Assembly: GCF_020520425.1 (NCBI RefSeq)
Contig: NC_079492.1
Location: 144,491,861 to 144,555,860, forward strand
DNA length: 64,000 nucleotides
Reading direction: 5' to 3'
DNA from: Spinacia oleracea
Lineage: Eukaryota; Streptophyta; Magnoliopsida; Caryophyllales; Amaranthaceae
In this document: piece after piece, positions 13,081-24,524 of the stretch
How the letters are laid out: the number at the start of each line of letters is the position of its first letter
Numbering within the stretch: the first letter of the stretch is position 1
The notes under the pieces: generated by a model
Database searches by the model: none
What the model was told of the DNA's origin: nothing
What the model saw: only the letters and a program-made list of their open reading frames with translations
Translations under genes and position numbers: made by a program

Positions 13081-16000
13081 ATGGCTAATAGTATGGCATT
13101 TGGGCAACCCAATTTGTCACCTGCGTTTCGAGATTCAGGTTTTTATTTTTAGTTTTTTGAAATTTAATTTCTCTGAATTTCAACAAATTGTGCTCTAAAT
13201 GAATTATTTTAACTTTTCTTTTTAAATGTGAAATGGTGAAATTTTCAGCTGGTGGAGGTGATGTTCTGTATCCAGAGCTATGGAGGGCGTGTGCAGGTCC
13301 ACTGGTTGAAATTCCACGTTTAGGAGAGAGAGTCTACTATTTCCCACAAGGTCATATGGAGCAAGTAAGTGTAATTTTCATTTTAAAAAAATTTGGGGTT
13401 TTTTGATGGATTTTTCTGGGTAGTTTTTGATGATGAATTGCAAAATTGATTGATTGTAGTTGGAAGCTTCAACAAACGAGGAATTAAATCAGAGAATACA
13501 CATGTTTAATCTCCCTACTAAGATCTTATGTCGTGTGATGAACATTCTTTTACTGGTAAAATTTTCTTATAATTTTGCAATTTAATTTAATTTTAATGGG
13601 AGTGTGAATTGCTAAAGTAAATTGTTTGTTTGTTTGATTGTAGGCTGAAAAAGAAACAGATGAAGTGTATGCACAAATCACTTTAATGCCAGAAGCAGAT
13701 GTAAGACTCTTTGAAAATGATGTTATTTTTTGCTTGATTTTGACATGGCCTTTGCATCTTTTGATTTGGTTGTTTTTACCTTTTTATGTTGTCGAAAATT
13801 CCTTTTTTTGGTGTGTTTGCTTTATTTGATTTTCTCCTGATTATTGTGGGTTGTGTCTACTTTTGTCATTTGGGTGTGTAGCAAACTGAACCGCGTAAAC
13901 CTGATCCCTGCCAACCCGAGCCACAGAGGCCGGCGATTCGGTCTTTCTCCAAGGTCTTGACTGCATCCGACACTAGCACCCATGGCGGATTCTCGGTTCT
14001 TCGAAAACACGCCAATGAATGTCTTCCTCCATTGGTATATACTGTTTTCTTGACTCTTTTTTGAGTTTAGAAGTAAAGGGGTTGTAATTATAATTGATGA
14101 TCATCAAATTGTCTTGTTTTTTTGGTTCCTTAGGACATGACCCAACAAACCCCAACTCAAGAACTGGCTGCAGAAGATCTTCATGGTTATGTGTGGCGTT
14201 TTAAGCATATTTTCAGAGGTATGATCGGTTAACAATTCAATTAAATTCACTAGAATTTTATGTTCAATTCTCATTGATTAGTATAAACAACAAATGGAGT
14301 TGGTGAAGGTAGCTTTTCTTAAATAAATTGTTGAAAGTAAAGATGCTTGCTGCCTTGTTCTAAACATAACATCACATGGCTAAATAGAAACCACCTAATG
14401 TCCTCACCTATCATTTTGAATACTTGTGTAGGCCAACCTCGTAGGCATTTGTTGACAACTGGATGGAGTCATTTTGTGACTTCAAAGAGATTAGTTGCTG
14501 GTGATTCTTTTGTTTTCCTCAGGTATATTGCTATAGCTTAATGATTTACCGTATTTCATATTCAAGATTTGGAAATTTCCTGGGTCTTGTATAAATTGTC
14601 ATTTGGTTGTTATTCAGAGGAGAAAGGGGTGAATTACGGGTTGGGGTTCGGCGTGTTGCCCGCCAACAGAGCAGTATGCCCTCCTCTGTGATCTCTAGCC
14701 AAAGCATGCACCTTGGAGTACTTGCCACTGCATCCCATGCTATCAATACAAATACCTTCTTCGTGGTCTATTATAAGCCAAGGCAAGTTTTGCTGTTGTA
14801 ACTTGTTTAGTATTTTTTTGCCCCTTCCCTTTGATAAAAATGAGAGCTGTTCTAATTGAAAAAAGCATGATGTTCCTGAAACTTTCAGCAGCATTTGACA
14901 CTAGTCCGTTCTTGTGTATTTTTGAAACAAACAGGATGAGCCAGTTCATTGTGGGATTGAACAAATATTTGGAGTCAGTCGACAATGGTTTTAAAGTGGG
15001 CATGAGGTTTAAGATGAAATTTGAAGGGGAGGACACTCCAGAGAGAAGGTATTGATTAGATTGTCATTTCTCCTTTCATTTAGATTTGTTTTCTGGGATT
15101 AGAGTGTGTCATTAAACAATCTAATCTGTTCTTAAATGTGGTTATTTCCAAAGGTTCACGGGTACAATTGTTGGCGTTGATGATCTCTCACCCCAGTGGA
15201 ATGAATCAAGATGGCGATCACTGAAGGTTTAAAGCCCTTATTTGGTGTGTTTTAAGTATGAAATTACTGCACTTTTGAGTCATGATTCTTATTATTTGAC
15301 CTTTCTTTTTGTAGGTTCAATGGGATGAACCCACATCCATTGCAAGACCAGACAGGGTGTCTCCGTGGGAGATAGAACCTTTTGGGTCGTCTTCTCCATC
15401 AGAAGTCATTGATCCTGTTGTTAAGACCAAAAAGCCTCGGCCTACCATTGAAATCCCTGGCCATGGTTAGAAGCTTTTATCGTCATTACCTGCCTTCATT
15501 TTTCTTTTGAGTTCAATTTTTTTTTTTAAAAGCTTCTGTTCCTAATTTCCATCGTCTTATATTCTTATGACAGCTTCTATGTCAGTTAATGATTCAACTC
15601 CATGGAATTCTTCAATTGACTTTGCTCAGGTAAATCCTTTGGGCTGAATTTCATAGACATAATTCTTGTGTTATGGATTTCATTCATGTTGATATATTTT
15701 CTCCATCTTAAATGAAACTTCTGCCTCAGGGAGAAATAGAGGATTGTAAAAGTGCAACTGCATGGTCCATTTTCACTGGATACACAACCCCACAGTCCAC
15801 AAAACAGAATGGTGATGTAACTGAAAATGGGAAGAAAATCGAGACCACTGCAAGTTATCGGCTATTTGGTATTGATCTAATGAAAACTTCTACACCGACA
15901 ACTATAGAGGAAGAATCTATGCAAGAACTGAATGGGACTGGAGGCTGCACAGAGGAAAACGGGCGTAGCTTAGACTCTCCTGTTGATTCGGAGCAGAAAT

Positions 16001-17124
16001 CAGATCTTTCAAAGGTTTCCCAAGAAAAGAAACAAGTGCTACCATTGGCTTCACCCAGAGATATGCAGACCAAACAGGGTTCCTCTACCAGAAGCCGGAC
16101 CAAGGTATATATGAAAGTGATTCATAGAATATGTTTAGACAAGTTCAGTTAAGTTCAGAAAAAAGTTACTCCCTTCGTATTTTTTTAAGAGATACACTTG
16201 GTTGGGCACGGGTCTTAAGAAGAATAAAAGAAGTGGGGTTGGGGTAGATATTTTAATAAATAAGTACATTGGGGACCATGTCCTTTTGAACAAGTGGAGG
16301 TGGGGGTGGGGTGGGTGTAGTTGTAAAATTATTTTTTAATTGGATGGTGGGTCATAAAGTGTAGTAGATATATTATTTAATTAGGTGGTGGGGTTGATAA
16401 GTTACCAAAAATGGCAAGTGTATCTCTTAAAAAAATACGGCCGGAAAAGGCAAGTGTATCTCTTAAAAAAATACGGAGGGAGTAGTTTTTTTCAACATTT
16501 TAATACACAAATAAGTTTATTTCAGTCAAAATAAGTTCAGATAATTTAAGATAAGTTAAGTTCAGAGAAGTTCAGAAAAATAGATAATATAAATTCAGAC
16601 AAAATAAGTCGAATAGAACGAAGCCTAAGACCTCGTGAATCCGTGATCCTGTTTTTCCTTGTTCTCAATCATTTTCACATTTTGCTGGAAAAAGGTGCAA
16701 ATGCAAGGTGTTGCAGTTGGCCGGGCTGTTGATTTGACCACATTGGAAAGCTATGCTCAGCTTATTGACGAATTGGAAGAACTATTCGATATCAAGGGAG
16801 AACTGCAGCCTAGAGCTAAATGGGAAATCGTGTTCACTGATGATGAAGGCGATATGATGCTTGTAGGCGATGATCCATGGCCGTGAGTTTCATTTCACCT
16901 TATCTCATAAGAATCGGACATAAGATACATAATTCCAGATGATTGATTCGGGGTGTTTATTTTTCTTTTTCTTTTTTCCTTGCAGTGAATTCTGTAGCAT
17001 GGCGAAAAAACTCTACATATGTTCAAGCCAAGAAGTAAAGAAAATGAGCGCCAGAAGCAAACTGCCCGCGTCCTCATTAGAAGGTGACGGGACTGTTTTA
17101 AGCATGGAATCATCCGGGAATTGA
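13081..17124 (+). CDS. ARF: Auxin response factor (ARF9/11/18-like), 638 aa
   Basis: B3-type transcription factor that binds auxin response elements in the nucleus and pairs with Aux/IAA proteins. Exons: 13081-13138, 13249-13364, 13460-13555, 13644-13700, 13882-14034, 14134-14218, 14432-14522, 14618-14782, 14935-15048, 15154-15226, 15315-15465, 15574-15629, 15730-16104, 16695-16882, 16986-17124. All phases join without a stop to 638 codons. The dimerisation/B3 region includes [14 protein letters not shown] and [16 protein letters not shown] (about residue 131) through [19 protein letters not shown]. The ARF ancillary domain has [12 protein letters not shown] and [10 protein letters not shown]. 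The middle region is Ser/Thr-rich rather than Gln-rich and carries RLFGIDL (449-455), a repressor-type motif. The C-terminal PB1 domain (about 535-605) has [15 protein letters not shown] non-Q-rich middle plus RLFGI indicates a class B, likely repressive, [21 protein letters not shown] points to the ARF9/11/18 group. The exact orthologue is uncertain. Intron 8 starts with GC, and intron 13 holds a MITE. Confidence 0.95.
14783..14934 (+). other. GC-AG intron in the ARF gene
   Basis: After CCAAG the donor reads GCAAGT, not GT, and the acceptor is AACAG at 14930-14934. Only this donor keeps the conserved YYKPR-MSQFIV reading. The nearby GT at 14786 gives an immediate stop in the next exon. AG|GCAAGT is the known consensus for GC-AG introns. 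Confidence 0.85.
16169..16482. mobile_element. Stowaway MITE inside ARF intron 13
   Basis: The left end CTCCCTTCGTATTTTTTTAA and right end ATACGGAGGGAG are inverted and flanked by TA (16167-16168 and 16483-16484). The right arm has a tandem duplication of the CAAGTGTATCTCTTAAAAAA segment. The insertion makes this the longest intron in the gene (590 bp). The rest of the intron (16500-16620) is an AATAAGTTCAG-type repeat. Confidence 0.9.
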
Positions 17125-17530
17125 AGGCCGTTAACCAAACTCCAGTTCCTTCCTTCTTACTTCAGGGTGGTCCTTTTCTTCTTCTTTTTAATTCATTTTG
17201 ATGAAATGGAAACTGTTTCAGAAATTGTTAGTGCTAATGTGGTGAGGTTAGGGAAAAAGGATTCCTCTCCTTTTTTTCGGCTGCTCACTTTTTAGGCCTT
17301 CTTTTTAATTTTAATTTATAATTTATAACTTGGTAGGCTAAGGGTTAGTCTAAAAAGCCAATTACTAAAGTTGGTTTATTTTCTAATCATCAGGGTGATT
17401 AGTGGAAAGAGAGAGAGAGAGAGAGATGTTAGGAGTTTTAGAATGATGTGAATATATAAAATGTTAGCCATTTTTAGTGGCTCATCTTTGTCTTGTTCTC
17501 TCTCCTATGTGGTTTGTTGTAAATAACAGT
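17125..17530 (+). other. Probable 3' UTR of the ARF gene
   Basis: T-rich sequence after the stop, with a (GA)9-like run at about 17409-17426. No clear AATAAA hexamer marks the end, so the 3' limit is a guess. Confidence 0.4.
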
Positions 17531-20500
17531 TCTTGGCTTGTGGCAATTTGGTCATTTTGTTGCTCACTTTCATAGGAGTAGTACATACAAATAGAGTAAT
17601 TTCTTAGAAGCATTAATGGACCGTCAAACTTTTGAATGATGAGAGTGGAAGTTGAGGCTTTAGTTGTAGTGGACCAAATGGAATGATTGTGTATGTAAAA
17701 GGTTCTGAAATTTGAAGGAAATTTCCCTGTTTTAACAGCGAAAACTGTAAGTGTAACTGTTACTTTGACAAGTTTATTTCCATTTTTTAGTGTAGAGAAC
17801 TCCTAGTTTCTTTGAAGTCAAGTCTAGATGTTGGTGATTATTTCTACCATCCTTTTCACACAAGAATGTTAAAGGTTCTTTTTTACGAGTACTTTTTAAC
17901 TGCATCGACGAGGTATTGTTGTGGAGAACTCGTGTTTGTGTAAAGTGTACTTATCGGTTGAGGAGAGACTTACATATTATGTGTTGTATATAAATCTGTA
18001 TCAAGGATGAGTTCATTTACTTAAAGGAGTTGCTTGATAGCAACACAATGCTCTTTTTGATTTTAAGAATGTGTTTGGTGTGTGAATGCAAGTATGTGAC
18101 TTGTCTTATTTCGGGTGTATTCCCGTATAGATTTCATAGCTTAACGATTTTGTTCTTTTCACCTTATTCTTATTGCTTATTAAATCAAACCCAATCAGAC
18201 CAGGAAAAAGCAAAGCGGTCTCACAAAAAGCATTCACACTAGGCTATATCAGAAATTTAAAAAATCAGACCAGACCATACCATGTGAACAGAATAACCCT
18301 AAGTAACCAACAAGAAGTCGTGATGCTCAAGTCTTCTGGACCCCGTAGGCTTACCGAGAAATGAGTTTTTGTTCAATAGTGTAGATCATTAAGGCTGTGA
18401 CACAATCCTACAAGATTGTTATCCGTTTCCAGTAAATCGTGCAAGAAATCCTGCACCGTATATGGCCAATTGGCTATTTTTTCACAATATTATACAACAA
18501 AAAGAACTATACTTCATTATGTTCCGTACATCAGTAACATTTCTCCCTCTAGATGCAGGCAATGTGAATTCAACACATCAAAGTCTCATGAAATTGAAAT
18601 GGTTGGATTCGGAGCAATTCGTGTTGAAATTGAAATTCAACAATTCTTGTATTTTTGCGTGTATTATTCACATGAAACCGGAGGGTGCCCCGGCCCGACC
18701 TCAATCAATGCATAAAAGTATGCAGGCCTTGTTACCTGGGCCCGAGTGAGAGATACATATCTGGGAATGTAGGTGTTTGGACACGCCATTAGGCTGCCGT
18801 GTCCTGCATTCGACACGGATCGGACATAAACACGTCTTAAATACGCGAAAATATGTGTCCGATAGCGAAATTAAGTGACCGTTTTTTTTTTAAGAAACAG
18901 GGGACACTTGCCGGATACATGATGGACACATCTTGGACACATATTTCAATATTAGTTAATATTTCAGATCTTATGTCATGAAGGTTTGGTGTTCATTCAC
19001 AACAATCTTCGTCTACTTTCCAAGAGGAGTGAAAGTTATCATACAAGGAAAGAACAAAAATGCGGGATGTAAGAGGAGATGCTTATGGAAATTTAGAAGA
19101 TTCTATTTGTCTTGAAATTTTAGATCTCTAACTTGATGAGCCTGAATTGGAAAATGTCATCTTATTTGAATGTCGTTAATAAATTTAATTAATTTTTACA
19201 TTTCTTTTATAGATGCTTGTGATTTTATATATTTTTGATAAATATTTTTTTTTTTTTTTTTTTTTATTATTATTACCCGTGTTCCCGTGTCTGTTATTTT
19301 TTAGATGACGTATCCCTGCACCCGTATCGTATTTGTTTCCATTTACATATCCGTTTTGGTGCAACCTAGGTTACTTCAGTGCAAGCCACACTGCCCACAC
19401 CGGCTTGGCAGCCCAGGCCCTTCTTGCCCTAAACCGCCTGTGCATTTCCGTAGCAATAGTCAAGCCCATTGGGCCATAATCATTTATAAAATTCGCACTA
19501 TTTTTTTTAATATCCCGAGGAAACCTTTCTATACCAAATTTATAATTGTTCCCCAAATTGGAGTAATGGTGTCAGGAAATTGTAGTAATGCCGGAAACGG
19601 AAGTTAATGGCCGGATTCCGGCACAAGGTTTGTTTTTGACGAAAATATTTTCTATCAGTTATTTTTTTTGCTAATTTTTCTTTTAATGGCTTTCACTTTT
19701 CACTTTTCCAAATATGGTTATATTCATTAATGACTCAATTTAGGAAATATGATATCTTGTTGTGTAAAAAATAACTACATTAATCATATTAAGATAAGAT
19801 AATACCCAGTAACAAGTTCATTGTTTTGATTGGGTATTTTGTTGATAACTAGATTTCAATGCAACCCACTAATATAACTTGTACTTTTGAGGCACTCTAA
19901 GGCTTTGCCACATGCTGCAGCCCAATTACTGTATTGGATTAGCCCACTTATCAACCTTAATAGTGTCAATAATAATAATAATAAACGGCTGTAAAAAAAA
20001 CTGACCCGATTGAATCGATATCCGATAAAAATCGAAGTTCTCACTTTCAATCCGCATGATCATAATGATCCAGCATAAAACATTATCCAATTATTTTTGA
20101 ACCAATTATACTCGATTTGCAACTGATCGATGACCCGATTTGATAGTCCTTATTAGTCCACATGAACTAATTATTAGTTTGGTAATACTATGTACTCCGT
20201 AAGTAAAAATAAGGTGAATAGAACGAAGTTCCAAGTATCAATAATTAAATCATTGTGTTTATGCAAGTGGTACAAGTATTTCATATGAGAAACCATAACA
20301 CAATAAAAATCATGTGATCATTCACTACCTGTTCAATATTTTCATCATTCAGGTTCTCAGTGTTAACCATTATATATGCTAAAACCTCATTACTACATAT
20401 TAGGTACGGAGTAATATGTTAAAAGTAATTTATTGTCAAAAGTACTTGGAGAGGAGGCCGGGTTAATCTCATTGGCCAGTTAATTACAACATATTTTCAA

Positions 20501-20709
20501 GAATTCAACGAATCGGTTTAGTTTTATGGAATACGATAAAATTATTATTATTTTTTCTAGGTTGCACTTTTTTTCCGTGTGAAAATTGTATGTTAGTTGC
20601 ACCATTTTCTTTACGGCATTCACATGTTTTTTTGGTGTGTTTATGTATTAAATACCCATTTTATATTTACCATTAATGCTTGAGACGTCAAGCGTAAAAA
20701 ACAAAAAGA
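17531..20709. other. Intergenic, degenerate repeats only
   Basis: No credible gene. From about 18756 to 18960 and again near 19280-19330 there are GTGTCCGA/GGACACG-type motifs resembling a decayed dispersed repeat. A T-tract lies at 19247-19264, followed by ATT triplets. Balanced composition at 19380-19450 does not resolve into an ORF with a domain. Confidence 0.45.
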
Positions 20710-20720
20710 GACGGAGGGAG
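20560..20720. repeat. Truncated Stowaway-like MITE, right end only
   Basis: The right terminus GAGACGGAGGGAG followed by TA (20721-20722) is typical. No matching left end was found within 400 bp, so the start coordinate is a guess. Confidence 0.35.
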
Positions 20721-20722
20721 TA

Positions 20723-21782
20723 GCTAGCTAATTTGTTTGTTACTACATGAGCATTATTGATATTTACTTTCGTTCTTAATGTTTGTTCCCAACTTAAATG
20801 ACGCAAGTAAAAAGGAGTAAATTTAAAGTGATGTGTATGTATAATTCTTTAACTACAGACGTTTTTTTTTAGGGGAATCTTTTACTACATAGTATAGCCG
20901 TCTGTATAGACTTTAGAAAACTTTAACGTCTGAATAGTGAATATGAAACGTTGTATGTAAACCATGTTAGGGCTAAACGGATGATCATTGATCAAGGATT
21001 CAAGCATGCATGGAGACTAAAGGCTTGTTCTTATTACAAACATATACAAACCTCAATCTGTATTACTACTTATATCAAAAATAAAGTCCTCACTGAAACA
21101 TACAAGTGTAACGACTAACAAGTATGATAATGGAAAACAAAGTGAATACGAAGTAACTTAAATTAAAAACTAAAATCGTCATTGACCCTCACATACTTGA
21201 GTTTAAAGAAAAAAAAAGGTTACGTAGTAACAACTAAAAATAGGTCTTGCTCGCACCAGTTGGATTAGAGTCTCAACGGCTTGGCTTCTTGTTCTTTTTC
21301 TTAACTCTTTCCTAGTAGTCCGGGCATCATAAATTTGTAAATTAGGGCAACTTTTACCAAATTTGGTATTCGTAGCGTTTTTACATGTTTTGATTAACTT
21401 TTTATTGAAATAATTTTGATAGATGCTTTTAATAGGTAACATGTTTATCTTTAAACATTATGAACGTTTATGAAACATTTGGGTAACATTACATAGGGTC
21501 GAGCCACCATATTAGTTGTGGCATTTAACCCCACTTAAAAATTGACCATTTGCACTCACTCAAAATATCAAAACATATTTTGTTCCCACTTGTATTATTC
21601 TGGTCCCGTCACGGATTTTACATTCGCCATATAGGTAATAATATTTATTTTACATCCGATGTAATTAAGAATATGTGAAATTAAAAAGTAGGGTCATCGT
21701 TGTCCCTACGGACTTGAATGATAAGCAAAGCTCGATCAATCTAATGCCTTGAAAGGATTTTGTCAAATAATCGACAACGTTA
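20723..21782. other. Intergenic, no feature recognised
   Basis: AT-rich. A 79-codon minus frame at 21203-21442 has no domain. Nothing else is supported. Confidence 0.45.
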
Positions 21783-22000
21783 AAGAAGAACCACACATGA
21801 ACATTATGTATAGTACTAGGGATGATGGCCATCATACACCCATTTATCGATAACAAGACCTCTACGAATATTGCAAGAGTGAAGAAGATATTGCTAACAG
21901 ATCGAGTAACAGGTATGTATGAACTATATATCTCATTAGCTTCTTTGATTTCGTATTCTATAGAATAGTTTTTATCTTATGCGATGAACTATGTGTCTAG
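21783..22000 (+). repeat. Duplicated block, copy A, upstream part
   Basis: This stretch (GACCACACATGAACATTAT-like start, then ATTGCAAGAGTGAAGA and TTGATTTCNTATTCT) matches 33632-33850 with substitutions. Together with 25690-26545 it forms the older, interrupted copy of the segment carrying the bHLH relic. It may be a 5' exon: TTGCTAACAG/GTATGT in A and TTGTTAACAG/GTAAGG in B look like splice donors. Confidence 0.6.
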
Positions 22001-22048
22001 TGAGTAGTGTAGTAATTTTAATTTATATCATCCATTTGAATCGCATCA

Positions 22049-22240
22049 TGGGGGTGTTCTTCGGTCCAAACTCTGACCAGATATGACCGATTTGAATCGG
22101 ACCAAACATCGGAGTTTTGATAAATCAAATTTCGAAGACGGACTGGTTATGCTTGGACCGGATCCGAACCAGATAGGGAGTCCAAAATCTGGAACGGACC
22201 GGTTTGAACCGATTGTAGATTTATTTCTATATTTTTTTTA
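22049..22240 (+). repeat. Truncated copy of the GGTCCGGACC hAT-type MITE
   Basis: It begins GGGGGTGTTCTTCGGTCC and has repeated GGACCGG/CCGGTCC-like words, as in the complete element at 27658-28193. No right terminus is present, so it is an end fragment. Confidence 0.5.
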
Positions 22241-22539
22241 TTCTACAAAACACGATAAAAAAGAAGAAAATGTATGCAGAAAACTAAATGTTCAACACCA
22301 TATTTTGAAAGCTAAATAAAATACTCCATATGTGTTCAATATGAGTTGCAGTTTGACCGACACATGTTATAAGAGAGTGAGTTAATTTTATCTATATTCT
22401 ATAAGTAAACTCCTAAGGTCATTTAGTAATTGACCTTTTGGTATCCCTCTATAGAATAGAATACTCTCAATGACAATTAAACAAATCAAAGTTGTATTAA
22501 ATAAATAATACGTAGTAATAGAAAACTTATTTAGAGTAT

Positions 22540-22731
22540 TGTTAAGATCTGACCCATGAAACATCACGTGTGAGAGTCCCACATTGACAAAAGAGAAGAG
22601 AATTAATCACTTAATAAGGCCAAGGGGCTACTCCCCTTATTGCCATATGGTTTTAAGGTGGAACCTCCTACGGTCTTGTTAAGTGGACTCTCTCTCTTGG
22701 TGACGGGCGTGGCCCAGGCCCGTATTTAACA
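22540..22731 (+). mobile_element. Short solo LTR, 192 bp
   Basis: The ends are TGTTAAGATC and GTATTTAACA (TGTTAA...TTAACA inverted). Perfect AGTAT duplications flank it (22535-22539 and 22732-22736). Inside are GAGTCCCACATTGACAAAAG and GGTGGAACCTCC motifs. The small LTR size suggests a TRIM-type or other short-LTR retrotransposon reduced to a single LTR. Confidence 0.8.
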
Positions 22732-22739
22732 AGTATGTA

Positions 22740-23135
22740 TATTGGTAGGCTCTTCAAAAGAGCTCTTGAAGGGTTCTCCACTCTTTCTCTACCCCTATCT
22801 CTCTACAAGACACATTCAAGAATTAGTTTCTAAAAACACCCATCATTGGTTGGTTCCTCAAATAAGCTCCCAATCTCTTTTTTTATCATTTGATGATCCA
22901 TAATTAATAGTTTTTTTTAACAGAAATTACTATCCACTTTTCAAAGTTACTCTCACTTTTCACCAAGAATCAACTCTTGGAGGGCTCTTGGGCAAGTGCT
23001 ATCTTGAAGTAGCTCTCCGTGAAGAGTTACTCAAAAGCCTCAATTTTGGCCAAGAGATATTTCTTGTTGAATAACTACTTGGAGAGCTATTTGGAGAGCC
23101 ACTCCAAAAGCTACATTGTACATGCTCTTTAGAAT
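22740..23135. repeat. Possible inverted-repeat element, AGAGCTCTT-rich
   Basis: GGCTCTTCAAAAGAGCTCTT near 22748 and GAGAGCCACTCCAAAAGCTA near 23091 form loose inverted partners, and several GGAGAGCT/AGCTCTCC words lie between. Termini and target duplication could not be fixed. Confidence 0.3.
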
Positions 23136-23877
23136 GATTAGTGAAATAACAGAAAAGGAATAAAGTAACAACAAGAAAGTTATAAAATGGAAAAAAGGGT
23201 CAAATAATTACTCCTTAATTCTCTTTTCCTTGTGTTTTTAAGGGCACTTCATGACATATGTTTGCTAATGTTAAAAAATTGGGAAAAGAGGACGACACAT
23301 AAACAATGATTAATTAAATTTATTGAGAAAAACAAAACATGTTAAGCAGTCGTGATTTAAATTCAAAATTCCTTATATTTACACGCACCACATACATATG
23401 AGAAAATATTGTATTTTACTTTGTTATTACACCGTAGTACCGGTTCGATGTTTGCTAAATATAAGTACATCAATTGTTCGTTAGAGGAGATTTTGAATAA
23501 TTTATTTACATATTATTTCAGGTTAAATTGTAATACACAAATTTGCATCTTGTATTCGCACGCATCTTGTGCATATGAGACTAGTTAACATAAGATGAAA
23601 GTGGGGTAGTGAGTTATTATTTATGATAAGAAAATTATAGTGGTTGAATTATTAAAAAGACAATGTGAGTAAGTGTGGGGATCATAAAAAAGATAGAAAA
23701 ATTAATATAATCGAGAGTGAAGATCATGACATACCAAAAATAGAAAGTGTAACTCGTATTAAAATACGACATCTTTTAGAAAATATAACTCATATTAAAA
23801 TACGTAAGGAGTATCTCATTATTATAGTAATATTTTCTACATATGAAAGGAGAAAATATTTTTTTTAGTAGTTTATA
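23136..23877. other. Intergenic, no feature recognised
   Basis: AT-rich. A Helitron-like 3' end may lie at 23548-23583 (hairpin GCAC...GTGC then CTAGT) without a visible 5' partner. A 67-codon ORF at 23665-23868 is unconvincing. Confidence 0.4.
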
Positions 23878-24274
23878 CTCTTTCTGTCCCTAATACTCGC
23901 ACCGTTTTGACTATTTGCACTATTCACATAATTCACTTTGACCCTATTTTATTTATAGTATATGGAAACAAATGTTAGTATAGAATATATTGATAGATTA
24001 TAAAACTAATCTTGAGGCTTCAACCATCAGCTTAACCTTTTAGTTGAGTTTGTCATTTGACATGGTATCATGATAGATTATAAACTAATCTTGAAGCCCC
24101 AAGATTAGTTTTATAATCTATCATATATTGTTGGCTTCATCTTAATATATATTTTCAAAATATTAATATTTTTATAAGTTTTTATAATATGTAGTTAGAG
24201 ATATTGGTGGTCAAAGTTGTGCATTGACAAGCGTGTCCGATCAAAACGGTGCGAATATTAAGGGATGGATGGAG
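23878..24274. mobile_element. Stowaway MITE, 397 bp
   Basis: The left end CTCTTTCTGTCCCTAATACT and right end TAAGGGATGGATGGAG are inverted, with TA on both sides (23876-23877 and 24275-24276). CGCACCGTTTTGA is mirrored by TCAAAACGGTGCG. The interior contains a second inverted pair around GATTATAAAACTAATCTTG. Confidence 0.85.
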
Positions 24275-24524
24275 TATTAATTATGAAGTATTTTTTAAAG
24301 AAAAAAGCGATATTGTCCAAAACTCGAGTTTTCATCCCTTACTGAAACGATTATATCCGATCTGGTCCGGTCCATTTAATCTGGGCCGTTTTTTGTAAAC
24401 CCCTCACCGTATCACAATTCTTACAAGGCCTTCGATCATAAGCTTTCTTGTTCGTCTCATAGCTTTTTTTCCCCCCTTAATTTCTTTTCTTGATTTAAGC
24501 TTTCTGATGTAAATAAAAAAAATA

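Noticed and set aside
23548..23584. Helitron 3' end (hairpin then CTAGT)
   Set aside because: A GCAC/GTGC stem precedes CTAGT, but no 5' TC terminus was found within reach, and such short motifs occur by chance.
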